Assembly (NCBI RefSeq): GCF_030697375.1
Contig: NZ_JAUYQD010000034.1
Span: 1-64,000, forward strand
Origin: Rhodoferax sp.
GTDB taxonomy: Bacteria > Pseudomonadota > Gammaproteobacteria > Burkholderiales > Burkholderiaceae_C
Length of the DNA: 64,000 bases
Reading direction: 5' to 3'
How positions within the stretch are numbered: position 1 is the stretch's first letter; each line of letters starts with the position of its first letter. Of the stretch, positions 43,216 to 52,064 are shown in pieces. The position numbers and the translations under genes are program-made. Under the pieces are notes generated by a model. That model was not told the origin of the DNA, ran no database searches, and saw only the letters and a program-made list of their open reading frames with translations.

Positions 43216-44163
43216 ATGAAACTTGTACTTCGTTTGCTTCTGGTGGTGGTCGTGGCCCTGGGTGTATTTGCCGGGGCGGGTCTGGTGGCGACCTGGGCGC
43301 CGGACCGCACGGTGGCACAGCTGTCCGCCCGCTGGGCGCAGTCCCCTTCGCAGTTTGTGAACGTGCTGGGCATGCAGGTGCATATACGCGATGAGGGTCC
43401 GCGTGACGACCCGTACCCGGTGGTGTTGCTGCATGGCACCTCGGACAGTTTGCACACCTGGGAAGGCTGGAGCCAGAACCTCAAGGGCCAGCGCCGGGTG
43501 ATCCGCTTTGATTTGCCCGCCTTTGGCCTGACCGGTCCAGACGCTGAAAATGACTATTCCATTGCAGCCTATGTGCGCTTTGTCACGGCGGTGTTGGACA
43601 ACCTGGGTGTGCGGTCCTTTGTATTGGCCGGCAATTCCCTGGGGGGACAGATTGCTTGGAACACCGCCCTGGCCCTGCCGCAGCGCGTGCACCAGCTGGT
43701 TTTGGTGGATGCGGCGGGCTATCCCTTGCAACCCCAGTCGGTGCCGATTGGTTTTCAGATCGCCCGCATGCCGGGTGCACGGGGGCTGATGGAATATGTA
43801 TTGCCGCGTGGCGTGGTGGAGAGCAGCGTGCGCAATGTGTATGGCGACCCCTCCCGGGTGACGCCTGGTCTGGTGGACCGTTATTATGAGTTGGCCTTGC
43901 GTGCGGGCAACCGCAAAGCCCTGGCCAGCCGCCTGGGCCAGCGCGTCAGCGGGGATGAAGCCCGCATCAAAAATGTGAAGGTGCCGACGCTCATCCTATG
44001 GGGCGGCGCAGACCATCTGATTCCATTGGACAATGCCAAGCGGTTTGCCGCCGATATTGCGGGCTCGAAGCTGGTGGTTTTTGACGGTCTGGGCCATGTT
44101 CCACAAGAAGAAGACGCCCAGGCAACCGTGAGAGCACTCCGTTCCTTTATCGGATTGCGCTGA
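43216..44163 (+). CDS. alpha/beta hydrolase with N-terminal membrane anchor
   Basis: The 315-residue protein begins with a hydrophobic segment (MKLVLRLLLVVVVALGVFAGAGLVATW), probably an uncleaved anchor or signal. The hydrolase core shows VLLHGTSDS, nucleophile Ser in AGNSLGGQIAWN, and the catalytic His in GLGHVPQEED. Substrate unknown. ATG at 43216 fits the anchor; upstream sequence belongs to the repeat. Confidence 0.85.
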   Translation: MKLVLRLLLVVVVALGVFAGAGLVATWAPDRTVAQLSARWAQSPSQFVNVLGMQVHIRDEGPRDDPYPVVLLHGTSDSLHTWEGWSQNLKGQRRVIRFDLPAFGLTGPDAENDYSIAAYVRFVTAVLDNLGVRSFVLAGNSLGGQIAWNTALALPQRVHQLVLVDAAGYPLQPQSVPIGFQIARMPGARGLMEYVLPRGVVESSVRNVYGDPSRVTPGLVDRYYELALRAGNRKALASRLGQRVSGDEARIKNVKVPTLILWGGADHLIPLDNAKRFAADIAGSKLVVFDGLGHVPQEEDAQATVRALRSFIGLR

Positions 44164-44193
44164 AGCGGCACCGCTTCTTTGGCGTTTTTTTTT
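44162..44193 (+). terminator. intrinsic terminator after the hydrolase
   Basis: GAAGCGG-CA-CCGCTTC forms a 7-bp stem and is followed after TTTGGCG by a run of ten T. It begins within the hydrolase stop codon. Confidence 0.65.
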
Positions 44194-44198
44194 ACTGG

Positions 44199-44259
44199 TC
44201 AAATAGGGCTTTTACCCCCGTAAATAGTGCGTAGGAAGCTATTGTATTTATAGCAAGGA
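44199..44259 (+). repeat. dispersed AGCTAT repeat, copy 6
   Basis: TCAAATAGGGCTTTTACCCC, then GTGCGTAGGAAGCTATTG and TATTTATAGC. Its end, AAGGAC, serves as the Shine-Dalgarno sequence of the diguanylate cyclase that starts 9 nt later. Confidence 0.75.
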
Positions 44260-44267
44260 CGTTTGTG

Positions 44268-45821
44268 ATGAGTGACAAAAAACCCTTCGAAATTGCCCGT
44301 GAGACGCTCAAGCAAATCACCGCGCGCAAGATGCTGCCTACGCCGATCAACTACCAGAATATTTACAACGAGATTGCCGGGGTGCCCCAGGTGCCGCCAT
44401 TTCCGGCGGACACCCTGCGTGACATTGCCAAAGCCCTGCCAGCCAAAACACCGGGCCAGCAAAAGCAAAGGGGGCTGCTGGAGTACGCCATCGACCGGCT
44501 GAACTGGGACGGCGTCAAATCTGCCCTGGTGGCCTATGGGGGCTTCACCCCCGCCACCAATGAGCTGGCTGCGCCTGTCGGTTCCATTGTTGCGGCGGGT
44601 GCGGACCTGGCCGCCACCAGTGCGCCGGCGTTGACCACCGAGTTTTTGCGCCAGATGGGGCGCTTGATTGAATTCGTGCAACCGGCACTGGGCTCTGACG
44701 ACGCACGGTTTGTGGAGCAAACCAATGCCTTGCTCAAGGCGATTCGCCAGCCCAATGCCGATGTGGTGGCGGTCAAACTCATGCTGGTCCACTACAGCGA
44801 CCGCTTGTCCTTTGCCGCGGAGGACCAGGCTGAAATCCGAAAAACCCTGCTCAAACTGCTGCACCAGGTGTTTGAAAACATTGCGGAGTTGAGTTTGGAC
44901 GAGCAATGGCTCAAGGGCCAGATGGACGCCTTGATGGTGGCTTCCGCCCCCCCTCTGTCCTTGCGTCGGCTGGACGATGTGGAACGCCGACTCAATGACG
45001 TGATCTTCAAGCAAAAGGACGCCAAGGGACGGGCCCTGCAGGCGCAAGAGGAAATGCGCCAAATGCTGGCCACTTTTATTGACCGGCTGTCGCAAATCAC
45101 CCAATCCACCGGAAAATTTCACGAAAAACTGGAAGAAAGCGCGCGCCTGATCGAGCAGGCCAAGTCCCTCACCGACATTGCGCCCGTGCTCAAGGACGTG
45201 GTGGGGGCCACCCGCAACATGGCACACGACAGCAAGACTTCGCGTGACGAGCTGGATGCCATGCGTGAACGCGCGGTTGCGACCGAGGCGGAAATTGCCA
45301 AGCTGCACCAGGAGCTGGACCGTGTCAGCGCCCAGGCGCGGCATGACCCCCTGACCGGGGCGCTCAATCGCAAAGGCCTGGACGAGGCGCTGGACCGGGA
45401 ATTGTCGGGTGTGCGTCGCAAGGAGTCACCGCTGTGTATCGCCTTGCTGGACATTGACAATTTCAAAAAACTCAACGACACCCTGGGCCATGCCACCGGT
45501 GATATTGCCCTGGCCCATCTGGCAACGGTGGCGCGTGAATGCATGCGGCCCCAGGACACCTTGGCGCGCTACGGCGGCGAAGAGTTTGTGATTTTGTTGC
45601 CGGACACCGCCCTGGACCAGGGCATTGAAGCCATGACCCGTCTGCAGCGCGAGCTCACCAAACGGTTTTTCCTGGCGGGTGCGGAAAAGATCCTGATTAC
45701 CTTTAGCGCCGGTGTGGCGCAGCTGGTCACGGATGAAAAAGGGGTGGACGCCATCCGGCGTGCCGACCAGGCGATGTATTTGGCCAAACGGGCCGGCAAA
45801 AACAGGGTGGTGGGCGCATGA
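44268..45821 (+). CDS. GGDEF diguanylate cyclase
   Basis: The 517-residue soluble protein has a long helical, partly coiled-coil N-terminal region (about 1-350) and a C-terminal GGDEF domain with DPLTGALNRKGLDEAL and an ARYGGEEFVIL active site, so it should make cyclic-di-GMP. No membrane segment or standard sensor domain. ATG at 44268 with AAGGA from the preceding repeat; a GTG at 44265 is possible. It overlaps the NnrU-like gene by ATGA. Confidence 0.88.
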   Translation: MSDKKPFEIARETLKQITARKMLPTPINYQNIYNEIAGVPQVPPFPADTLRDIAKALPAKTPGQQKQRGLLEYAIDRLNWDGVKSALVAYGGFTPATNELAAPVGSIVAAGADLAATSAPALTTEFLRQMGRLIEFVQPALGSDDARFVEQTNALLKAIRQPNADVVAVKLMLVHYSDRLSFAAEDQAEIRKTLLKLLHQVFENIAELSLDEQWLKGQMDALMVASAPPLSLRRLDDVERRLNDVIFKQKDAKGRALQAQEEMRQMLATFIDRLSQITQSTGKFHEKLEESARLIEQAKSLTDIAPVLKDVVGATRNMAHDSKTSRDELDAMRERAVATEAEIAKLHQELDRVSAQARHDPLTGALNRKGLDEALDRELSGVRRKESPLCIALLDIDNFKKLNDTLGHATGDIALAHLATVARECMRPQDTLARYGGEEFVILLPDTALDQGIEAMTRLQRELTKRFFLAGAEKILITFSAGVAQLVTDEKGVDAIRRADQAMYLAKRAGKNRVVGA

Positions 45822-46396
45822 ACTATTTGATTCTGGGATTGGTGATTTTTCTGGGTGTGCACTCGGTGCGCATCGTGGCGGACGACTGGCGCACGCGAAC
45901 CCGTGCGCGCGTGGGGGAGGTGGCCTACAAAGGGGGGTATTCCCTGCTGTCGCTGCTGGGCCTGGGTCTGATCATCTGGGGCTTTGGCGTGGCGCGCGAA
46001 ACGCCGCTCATGCTGTGGACACCCCCGCGGGGCATGCGCCATGCGGCGTCGTTGTTGACGCTCTTGTCCTTTGTGTTGCTGGTGGCGGCCTACATACCCG
46101 GCAATGCCATCCGGGCCCGGTTCCACCATCCGATGCTGTTAGGCGTCAAGACCTGGGCTTTGGCCCATTTGCTGGCCAACGGCAGCGTGGCCCATGTGCT
46201 GCTGTTCGGGGCGTTTTTGGCCTGGTCGGTGCTGTGTTTTGTGGCAGCACGCCGGCGTGACCGGGTGCTGGGCACGGTCTATGCCCCCGGCAATACGATC
46301 GCCACGGTGGTCACCGTGGTGGTGGGGGTGCTGGCCTGGGCGCTCTTTGCGTTGGTCTTGCATGGCCTGCTGATCGGTATCCGGCCCTTCGGCTAG
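45818..46396 (+). CDS. NnrU family membrane protein
   Basis: The 192-residue protein has about five hydrophobic segments and the NnrU-type pattern FLGVHSVRIVADDWRTR, TPPRGMRHAASLLTLLSFVLL, and HPMLLGVKTWALAHLLANG. NnrU is linked to nitrogen-oxide metabolism in some bacteria, but many homologues are unrelated. Coupled to the cyclase upstream. Confidence 0.82.
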   Translation: MNYLILGLVIFLGVHSVRIVADDWRTRTRARVGEVAYKGGYSLLSLLGLGLIIWGFGVARETPLMLWTPPRGMRHAASLLTLLSFVLLVAAYIPGNAIRARFHHPMLLGVKTWALAHLLANGSVAHVLLFGAFLAWSVLCFVAARRRDRVLGTVYAPGNTIATVVTVVVGVLAWALFALVLHGLLIGIRPFG

Positions 46397-46412
46397 ACCA
46401 GGCGGTCTGTTT

Positions 46413-46622
46413 TTACTTGGCCAGCCACCACTGGATGATGAACTTGGCGGCAAAACCCACCATGCCAAAGGCCAGGCCCAAAAACAGCACAAAGGTGCCG
46501 AACTTGCCCGCCTTGGATTCCCAAGCCAGGTGGCCAATGATGAACAGCATGTAAAGCATGAAGCCGCCCACCCCGAAGGTGAGGCCAAAACCGGCGATTT
46601 GCTCTTCAGAAAAACCGAACAT
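46413..46622 (-). CDS. DUF2788 membrane protein
   Basis: The 69-residue protein starts MFGFSEEQIAGFGLTFGVGGFMLYMLFIIG and has two membrane helices, with the ESKAGKFGTFVLFLGLAFG segment typical of DUF2788. The start shares a base with the DUF2189 stop. Function unknown. Confidence 0.82.
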   Translation of the reverse strand: MFGFSEEQIAGFGLTFGVGGFMLYMLFIIGHLAWESKAGKFGTFVLFLGLAFGMVGFAAKFIIQWWLAK

Positions 46623-47467
46623 CAGTGCTCCCCCGCCTGGCGTGGGGCACTCGCGGGGGAATCGCGCTCGGGCAGGGCCGACACGTCCACCAAATCGCGG
46701 TAGGCGTGCCAGCTGGCATGGCCAAGTATCGGGATGATAGGGATTAGCCCCAGCAGCAGCGTGCTCATGCCCAGCAAGGTCAGACCCATGATCAGCGTGG
46801 CCCACAGCGCCATCGGTGCCGGATTTTCCAGCACGGTTTGCCAGCTGGTCAGCACCGCCTGCATCAGGGTGACGCGGCGGTCCAGCAACAAGGGCATGGA
46901 CACCACGCTGGAGGCAAACAAGGGCGCTGCCATCACCCCGCCCAAGGCCAGCCACAGCTCAAACAACCACCCGTCCTGCGCCAGCACCACGTGGCGGATG
47001 AAGTCCACCGGGGTTTGGATCGGCACCGGCGCCAACAAGGTGATCAGCGCCGCGGAGGTCAGCACCCAGCCGGTGGCCGCCAGCGCCAGCAGCGATCCAA
47101 ACTGCACCAGGCACCAGTAGTCGTTGTCCCACTTGTCGGAATGGGTGTTTTGCCAGCTGAGCCAGGTTCGCAGCACCACCCGCGAGTTGGCTTTTTCACC
47201 GCGTTCCAGGGCCCGGCTCAGGGCATACAGGCTGGTGGCCAGCACCGGCGCGACCACCAGGAAGCCGGACAGCGCACCGGCCAGCAACCAGAAGCGGTGG
47301 TGGGCCAGGGCGATGATGGCGGCGCCCGCCACGACCATGACCGAGCCATGGGCCAGACTGGCCCAGCCGATACGGACCATGTCATCCCAGGCCCGTACCA
47401 GCCAGGTCAGGGGCTGCATCAGACCGATGGTGCGCACTTTGGGAGCTTGAGAGGATGTGGGAGGCAT
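46622..47467 (-). CDS. DUF2189 membrane protein
   Basis: The 281-residue integral membrane protein has six or so hydrophobic helices and the DUF2189 pattern (LARAWDDM-like WLVRAWDDMVRIGWASLAHG, LYALSRALERGE). Often found near cytochrome oxidase or in betaproteobacteria without known role. Coupled to the DUF2788 gene downstream. Confidence 0.8.
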   Translation of the reverse strand: MPPTSSQAPKVRTIGLMQPLTWLVRAWDDMVRIGWASLAHGSVMVVAGAAIIALAHHRFWLLAGALSGFLVVAPVLATSLYALSRALERGEKANSRVVLRTWLSWQNTHSDKWDNDYWCLVQFGSLLALAATGWVLTSAALITLLAPVPIQTPVDFIRHVVLAQDGWLFELWLALGGVMAAPLFASSVVSMPLLLDRRVTLMQAVLTSWQTVLENPAPMALWATLIMGLTLLGMSTLLLGLIPIIPILGHASWHAYRDLVDVSALPERDSPASAPRQAGEH

Positions 47468-47607
47468 GGGCAGATCGCGGGTGAAGTTGGGGCAGTGAAG
47501 GGGGGTAAAACACGGGACAGAACAAAAAAACGGGTTGAGTACGCCGCTCTAAGGGCGATTTGGACAATTCGCCGACAATCACGGCTTGATCTCCTAAGTT
47601 TAAATTC

Positions 47608-48309
47608 ATGACCCGTCCCCCATCTGAAGCACCTGTCCAGCACCTTGAACCCACGCCAGTTCCAGAGCGGGCCCCCAAGCCGGTTCGCCCCAAGGCGCCT
47701 GAGGTGCAGCCGGTGCTGGAAAAACTGTTTGAACTTTATCCGCATTTGTTTGGTGCGGAGTTCTTGCCACTCAAGCTGGGTGTTTTCCAGGAACTGATGG
47801 CACGCCACCCCGAGCATTTTGAGCGTGCCGGTTTGAAAGCCGCCTTGGGCCTGCATACACGTTCGGCCCGCTACCTGCAAAGCGTGGCCGCTGGCAAGCA
47901 ACGCCATGACCTGGACGGCGCTGCGGTGGACGACGTGACACCCGAGCATGTGTACCTGGCTGTGCTGGAGCTGTACCGGCGCAAACAGGGCCGCTCCAAG
48001 GAAGATTTGCGCCCCAAAGTGCGTGCACAAGTGCTGGCGGCATTTACGGGCTCGGGCCTGAGCCGCCAGGAATACGTGGTGAGAGCCTTGGTTGTGGCGC
48101 CTGACACCAGCGCCTTGTTGGACGATGTATTTGCCGAATACGACCAAACACTGGCCAAACAAGAAGCGCTGCTTCGGGCCTTTGACACCAGTGGCAAGAC
48201 GGCCGCGGAGTTTGCCGACATGTATGGACTGGATGCCCAAGAGGTCAGCGCCATGCTGGGTCGGCGCAGTCCCGCACCCGCGGCGCCTGCCAATGCCGCT
48301 TCCCTTTAA
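47608..48309 (+). CDS. proQ: ProQ/FinO-domain RNA-binding protein
   Basis: The 233-residue protein has a Pro-rich N-terminus, then the FinO/ProQ RNA-chaperone domain (about 30-125; VLEKLFELYPHLFGAEFLPLKLGVFQEL, GLHTRSARYLQSVAAGKQRHDLDG). ProQ binds structured RNAs and sRNAs. A helical C-terminal part of about 110 residues follows. Confidence 0.88.
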   Translation: MTRPPSEAPVQHLEPTPVPERAPKPVRPKAPEVQPVLEKLFELYPHLFGAEFLPLKLGVFQELMARHPEHFERAGLKAALGLHTRSARYLQSVAAGKQRHDLDGAAVDDVTPEHVYLAVLELYRRKQGRSKEDLRPKVRAQVLAAFTGSGLSRQEYVVRALVVAPDTSALLDDVFAEYDQTLAKQEALLRAFDTSGKTAAEFADMYGLDAQEVSAMLGRRSPAPAAPANAASL

Positions 48310-48343
48310 TTCTCTGCATTGACCGACCCCCAGGAGACACGCC

Positions 48344-48709
48344 ATGCCGCGTTCCGTTTTGAGCGAAGCCCAGATTCATCCCGCCATCCGGGAGCGTATT
48401 GCCACGCTGCACCAGGACATCGTCCTGGAAGTGAAGACGGCGGTGGACGCCAATGCGGTGGTGGTGGTCGGCATGGGCATGAACCCCATGCCCAGAAAAG
48501 CCCGTGCCGCGCTGGACGCAGCCGGCGTGCCCTACACCTACCTGGAGTACGGCAATTACCTGAACACCTGGCGCCGCCGCAATGCGCTCAAGATGTGGAC
48601 CGGCTGGCCCACCTTTCCCATGGTGTTTGTCAAAGGCACCCTGGTGGGTGGCGCCACGGACGTGCAGAAGTTGATTGCCAGCGGTGAATTGAAAAAAATG
48701 CTGGCCTGA
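48344..48709 (+). CDS. glutaredoxin-fold protein without active-site cysteine
   Basis: The 121-residue protein has the thioredoxin/glutaredoxin layout: VVVVGMGMNPMPRKARAAL where CGFS or CPYC should be, and a TGWPTFPMVFVKGTLVGGATDVQKL glutathione-site half. Cysteine is absent throughout, so redox activity through the usual mechanism is impossible. A glutathione-binding or Fe-S role would also need the cysteine. Likely diverged. Confidence 0.82.
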   Translation: MPRSVLSEAQIHPAIRERIATLHQDIVLEVKTAVDANAVVVVGMGMNPMPRKARAALDAAGVPYTYLEYGNYLNTWRRRNALKMWTGWPTFPMVFVKGTLVGGATDVQKLIASGELKKMLA

Positions 48710-48725
48710 GGGCCCGCACACACGC

Positions 48726-50129
48726 ATGAAATACAGCGCTAAAAAACCCGACGGCGCCCTCCAGCGCAATGCCCTGGGCCGCGGCCTGTCCGTGTCGGTG
48801 GCGGGCGCGCGGGCCAGCAGCGCGCTGGCGCTGGATGCGGCGCTGGGCCGGGTATTTCCGCTGTGGAAGAAACACAGCACGGTCATGGAAAACGAGGCGC
48901 GGCGTTTTGTGGCCGAGCTGGGTCGGCTCAAAGGCACCTATGTCAAGGTGGGCCAGATGTGGGCGCTGTTTGGTGAACACTTCTTACCGCCCGAATTGAC
49001 CGAGGCCCTGCACGAACTGGAAGCCAGTACCGCGCCCCTGGACTGGCGCGCCATTGAACCGGTGCTGCACCACCAGCTGGGGGCGGCCTACGCCACACTG
49101 GACGTGAACCCCCGGGCGCTGGCAGCGGCTTCCTTGGCCCAGGTGCACCGGGCCCGCATCATCGGCACCGGCGAAGAAATTTGCCTCAAAGTGCTGTACC
49201 CCGGCGTGCGCGACACCATTGACGCCGATTTCAATGCCGTGGTGCGCCTGCTCAAGATGACCCGCTGGCTTAAGGCTGGCCGGGAACTGGACGACTGGCT
49301 GGAGGACATGCGCACCCAGTTGCACCTGGAAGTGGACTACCAGCGCGAAGCCCGGATGACCCAGCGCATGGCGGCCCTGGTGGCGCACGACCCGCGCTAC
49401 GGCGTGCCCCGTGTCTACCCGCAGTACAGCGGCAATGCGGTGCTGGCACTGGAGTACCTGCCCGGGGAAGCGGTGACCAGTGCGGTGGTGGCCGCATTGC
49501 CACAGGCCCGGCGCAACCGCCTGGCGGTGGCCATGCTGGACTTGTTCTTACACGAAGTCTTTGTGTGGGGCGTGATGCAGACCGACCCCAATTTCGGCAA
49601 CTACCGCATTCGCGTGGGGGAAACCTCGGATCAACTGGTCTTGCTGGACTTTGGCGCCCTGAGCGAGTGTTCCCCCACCTTTTTGGATGCCCTGGGTCGC
49701 ACCATCGCGGCGGCACAGCAGGGTGACCGGGTTGCTGTGGTGCAGGGCTTGACGGACCTGGGCTGCCTGCCGCCCGACAGTTGTGCGGATGCGCAGCAGA
49801 TGTTTGCCGACTTCTGTTTGCGCCTGCTGGAGCCCTTGCGGGAGGTGCAAAATTTGCCCCCCGAGCGGCTCAATGCCCAGGGTGAGTACCGCTGGGGCGC
49901 ATCGAATCTGATGAAACGTGCGGGCAAAAAAGCGGCCAAATCGACCCTGAGCCGCCATTTCACCACCCCATCCCGCGAGTTCGCCTTTGTCGCCCGCAAG
50001 CTGACCGGCGTGTTCACCTTCATCGCGGTGCTGGACGCTGAATTCAACGGGGCGGAACTGCTTCAGCAGCATGTGGCGCGCTGGCGTGCGCGCCAGACCA
50101 CACACCGGGGTGAGGCCTCGTTGGCCTAG
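48726..50129 (+). CDS. ABC1/UbiB family kinase-like protein
   Basis: The 467-residue protein has the ABC1 fold: KVGQMWALFGEHFLPPELTEALHELE (KxGQ motif), AAASLAQVHRA (Ala-rich loop with the KxGQ partner), EICLKVLYPGVRDTI with the catalytic Lys, and LLDFGALSE. Members assist ubiquinone biosynthesis. It is the UbiB-like paralogue and not linked to ubi genes here. Starts 16 bp after the glutaredoxin-like gene. Confidence 0.88.
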   Translation: MKYSAKKPDGALQRNALGRGLSVSVAGARASSALALDAALGRVFPLWKKHSTVMENEARRFVAELGRLKGTYVKVGQMWALFGEHFLPPELTEALHELEASTAPLDWRAIEPVLHHQLGAAYATLDVNPRALAAASLAQVHRARIIGTGEEICLKVLYPGVRDTIDADFNAVVRLLKMTRWLKAGRELDDWLEDMRTQLHLEVDYQREARMTQRMAALVAHDPRYGVPRVYPQYSGNAVLALEYLPGEAVTSAVVAALPQARRNRLAVAMLDLFLHEVFVWGVMQTDPNFGNYRIRVGETSDQLVLLDFGALSECSPTFLDALGRTIAAAQQGDRVAVVQGLTDLGCLPPDSCADAQQMFADFCLRLLEPLREVQNLPPERLNAQGEYRWGASNLMKRAGKKAAKSTLSRHFTTPSREFAFVARKLTGVFTFIAVLDAEFNGAELLQQHVARWRARQTTHRGEASLA

Positions 50130-50133
50130 ACGG

Positions 50134-51291
50134 TCAGGGGGCTCCTGCGGTGGCGACGGTCTGCAGCGCTTGCAGGCGCAGGGTGCGTTCGGCTTGGGGC
50201 AGTTCGGCCAGTGCGTTGACGGCGCCAAAAAACGCCGGCCAATGACCCTGCTGGCGGGCAAACAGGGTTTCAAACGCGTCCACCCAGTCGTCGTAGGCGG
50301 CCTGGGCGCCAAAACTGGCGTTGTTGGCGCCCGCCGCCCAGGCGTCATAGGCGGCGTAGCCACCCCAGTCCTGTTTGAGCTGGGCATAGGCTTGCTGGAA
50401 TGCAGCAAACGCTACTATTTTCATAGCTGCTTGCGCACTGTTTTCGGGGGCTAGAGCACTATTTTGTGCATAAATGTGGCTCAACTGTCGGCGTGTGGCC
50501 CGGGTCAGGGCCCGAAAACTTTTGCGCCGCGCATCGAAGACGGCGTATTCCTGGCGGGCCGCGGCACCGGCCTCTTCCTGGAGCCAGCGGGCACCGCCCA
50601 GCCGTTCGACCGCCGTCGCAAACGATTCATTGAACGCCGTGTCGTTTTTCACGTAGAGCACCTGGTGCGCCAGCTCATGAAAAATCATGCGGGCCAGTTC
50701 GCCTTCCGGGTAACGGATGAAAGTGCTGAGCAGGGGGTCGCCCCCGGCCCAGTTCATCCAGCCCAGGGTGGAGTAGGCGGGCACCGGGTAGACATGGACT
50801 TCCAGGCCCGCGGTGCGCAAGGTGGCCGCCTCCAGCTGCGCTGCCTGCTCGTCAAAGTAGCCCCGGTAGCCGACACAGCCGGCCACCGGGAAACACCATT
50901 GGTGGAGTGTGAGAGAAAACGGGGGCGCCGCCACCACATTCCACACCGCCGCGCGGCGCTGCAGCTGGGCGTAGCGGTGGTAGCTGGCGTTGTCGGGCAG
51001 GTGCAACTCGGTCACCGCAAATTGGCGGATGCGCTGGGCCAGCAGCAAACGCTGTTTCAGGGGCGGGGGCGTGCTGTCGTCGGCCAGCCACTGGTCCACC
51101 GGCCGCGCCGCCTGCATCAGCTGCAAGTGGCCGCTGACCGAGCCCAGCAAATACCTGGTGTCGGCACAGCCCGCTGCCAGCAGTGCCAGCCCGACCCCTA
51201 GGCCGCGCCAGCGCCCACCCAGCCACACCTTCCAGAAAGGTGGGTGCGCTGGTGCAGAAGGGGCGCTCGGGGTGGCCAATGACGCTGTCAA
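50134..51291 (-). CDS. putative lipoprotein aminopeptidase (HExxH)
   Basis: The 385-residue protein has a lipobox LAAGC at residues 38-42 after a hydrophobic segment, so it is probably a membrane-anchored lipoprotein. FHELAHQ gives the HExxH zinc site, with a downstream Glu (FNESFATAVE), fitting the predicted aminopeptidase family. The apparent start is TTG; a nearer GTG within the signal region is possible. About 20 residues (IYAQNSALAPENSAQAAMK) come from an inserted copy of the dispersed repeat. It abuts the CpxP-like gene. Confidence 0.82.
   Translation of the reverse strand: MTASLATPSAPSAPAHPPFWKVWLGGRWRGLGVGLALLAAGCADTRYLLGSVSGHLQLMQAARPVDQWLADDSTPPPLKQRLLLAQRIRQFAVTELHLPDNASYHRYAQLQRRAAVWNVVAAPPFSLTLHQWCFPVAGCVGYRGYFDEQAAQLEAATLRTAGLEVHVYPVPAYSTLGWMNWAGGDPLLSTFIRYPEGELARMIFHELAHQVLYVKNDTAFNESFATAVERLGGARWLQEEAGAAARQEYAVFDARRKSFRALTRATRRQLSHIYAQNSALAPENSAQAAMKIVAFAAFQQAYAQLKQDWGGYAAYDAWAAGANNASFGAQAAYDDWVDAFETLFARQQGHWPAFFGAVNALAELPQAERTLRLQALQTVATAGAP
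50409..50469 (-). repeat. dispersed AGCTAT repeat, copy 7, inside a coding region
   Basis: Minus-strand reading gives CACAAAATAGTGCTCTAG, CCCCCGAAAACAGTGCGCAA, GCAGCTATGAAAATAGTAGC. It lies fully inside the aminopeptidase gene and keeps the frame open, adding about 20 residues. Confidence 0.8.
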
Positions 51292-51861
51292 CTACTGTTT
51301 GGGCGTTGCGGGAGGCGCCTTTTTGTCGGCCTTGGGGGGCATTTGGGGGCCACGGTCGTCACCATGGCGGCCACCCATGCGGGCGTGCTCGCTGTCAAAG
51401 ACCTTCTTTTGCTCGGCGTTCAGGGCGGCGTAGAAGGTTTTGATGGCTTCGTCGCGTTGGTCCATCGCGGTTTGCATATCGGTCATGTGCTGTTTGCGCA
51501 GATTGTGCATTTTGTCGATGCGCTCCGGCGTGGTGAGCTTGTCCATCTCCGCGCGGTCGGGGTACTGGTTCACCGAGCGGGGGGCTGGCTTCATGGCGGC
51601 GGCAAAGGTGGTCCAGGCACCTTCTTGCGCGGCGGTGATTTTCAGCTTGGCTTTGAGTGCGTCCAGGTGTTTGGCCACCATGGCCTCCATTTTGGCGGGG
51701 TCCATTTTGCGCCTGCCGTCTTTGCCTTCGTGCTGCGCCATGCCACCGTCTCCCATCATGGCGCGGTGGTCGGCCATGGGGCTGGTGTTTTGTGCGAATG
51801 CAGCAAAGCCTGCGCAGGCCAACAGCGCTGCAACGGCCAGAGATTTGAAAGCGGGTTTCAT
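51292..51861 (-). CDS. CpxP/Spy-like periplasmic protein
   Basis: The 189-residue protein has a signal peptide (MKPAFKSLAVAALLACAGFAAFAQ), and a helical body with an LTxxQ-like NAEQKKVFD segment and Met-rich, Asp/His-rich tracts. It fits the CpxP/Spy family of periplasmic chaperones or metal sensors. A His/Asp/Gly-rich stretch (ARMGGRHGDDRG) might bind metal. Confidence 0.75.
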   Translation of the reverse strand: MKPAFKSLAVAALLACAGFAAFAQNTSPMADHRAMMGDGGMAQHEGKDGRRKMDPAKMEAMVAKHLDALKAKLKITAAQEGAWTTFAAAMKPAPRSVNQYPDRAEMDKLTTPERIDKMHNLRKQHMTDMQTAMDQRDEAIKTFYAALNAEQKKVFDSEHARMGGRHGDDRGPQMPPKADKKAPPATPKQ

Positions 51862-52064
51862 AAATACATCCTTTGGGGGTGGCTTGCCGCGGACATCGCG
51901 ATCAGCTTGGGTTTAGTATCCGGCGCGGGTGTATCTGCTCCATTGCCGCAGGATAAGGCTTTGTAAAGTTGCGTGAAAATAGTCGGTGAGTGCATGCAGG
52001 ACAGCAATAGGTTCGCACAGGGGTTTGCGGCGGTGTGTTCCGCCAGGTTTCAACAAAGGTGAAT

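Noticed and set aside
44198-44260. A riboswitch upstream of the diguanylate cyclase
   Set aside because: The sequence is explained by the dispersed repeat; no conserved cyclic-di-GMP aptamer core is visible.
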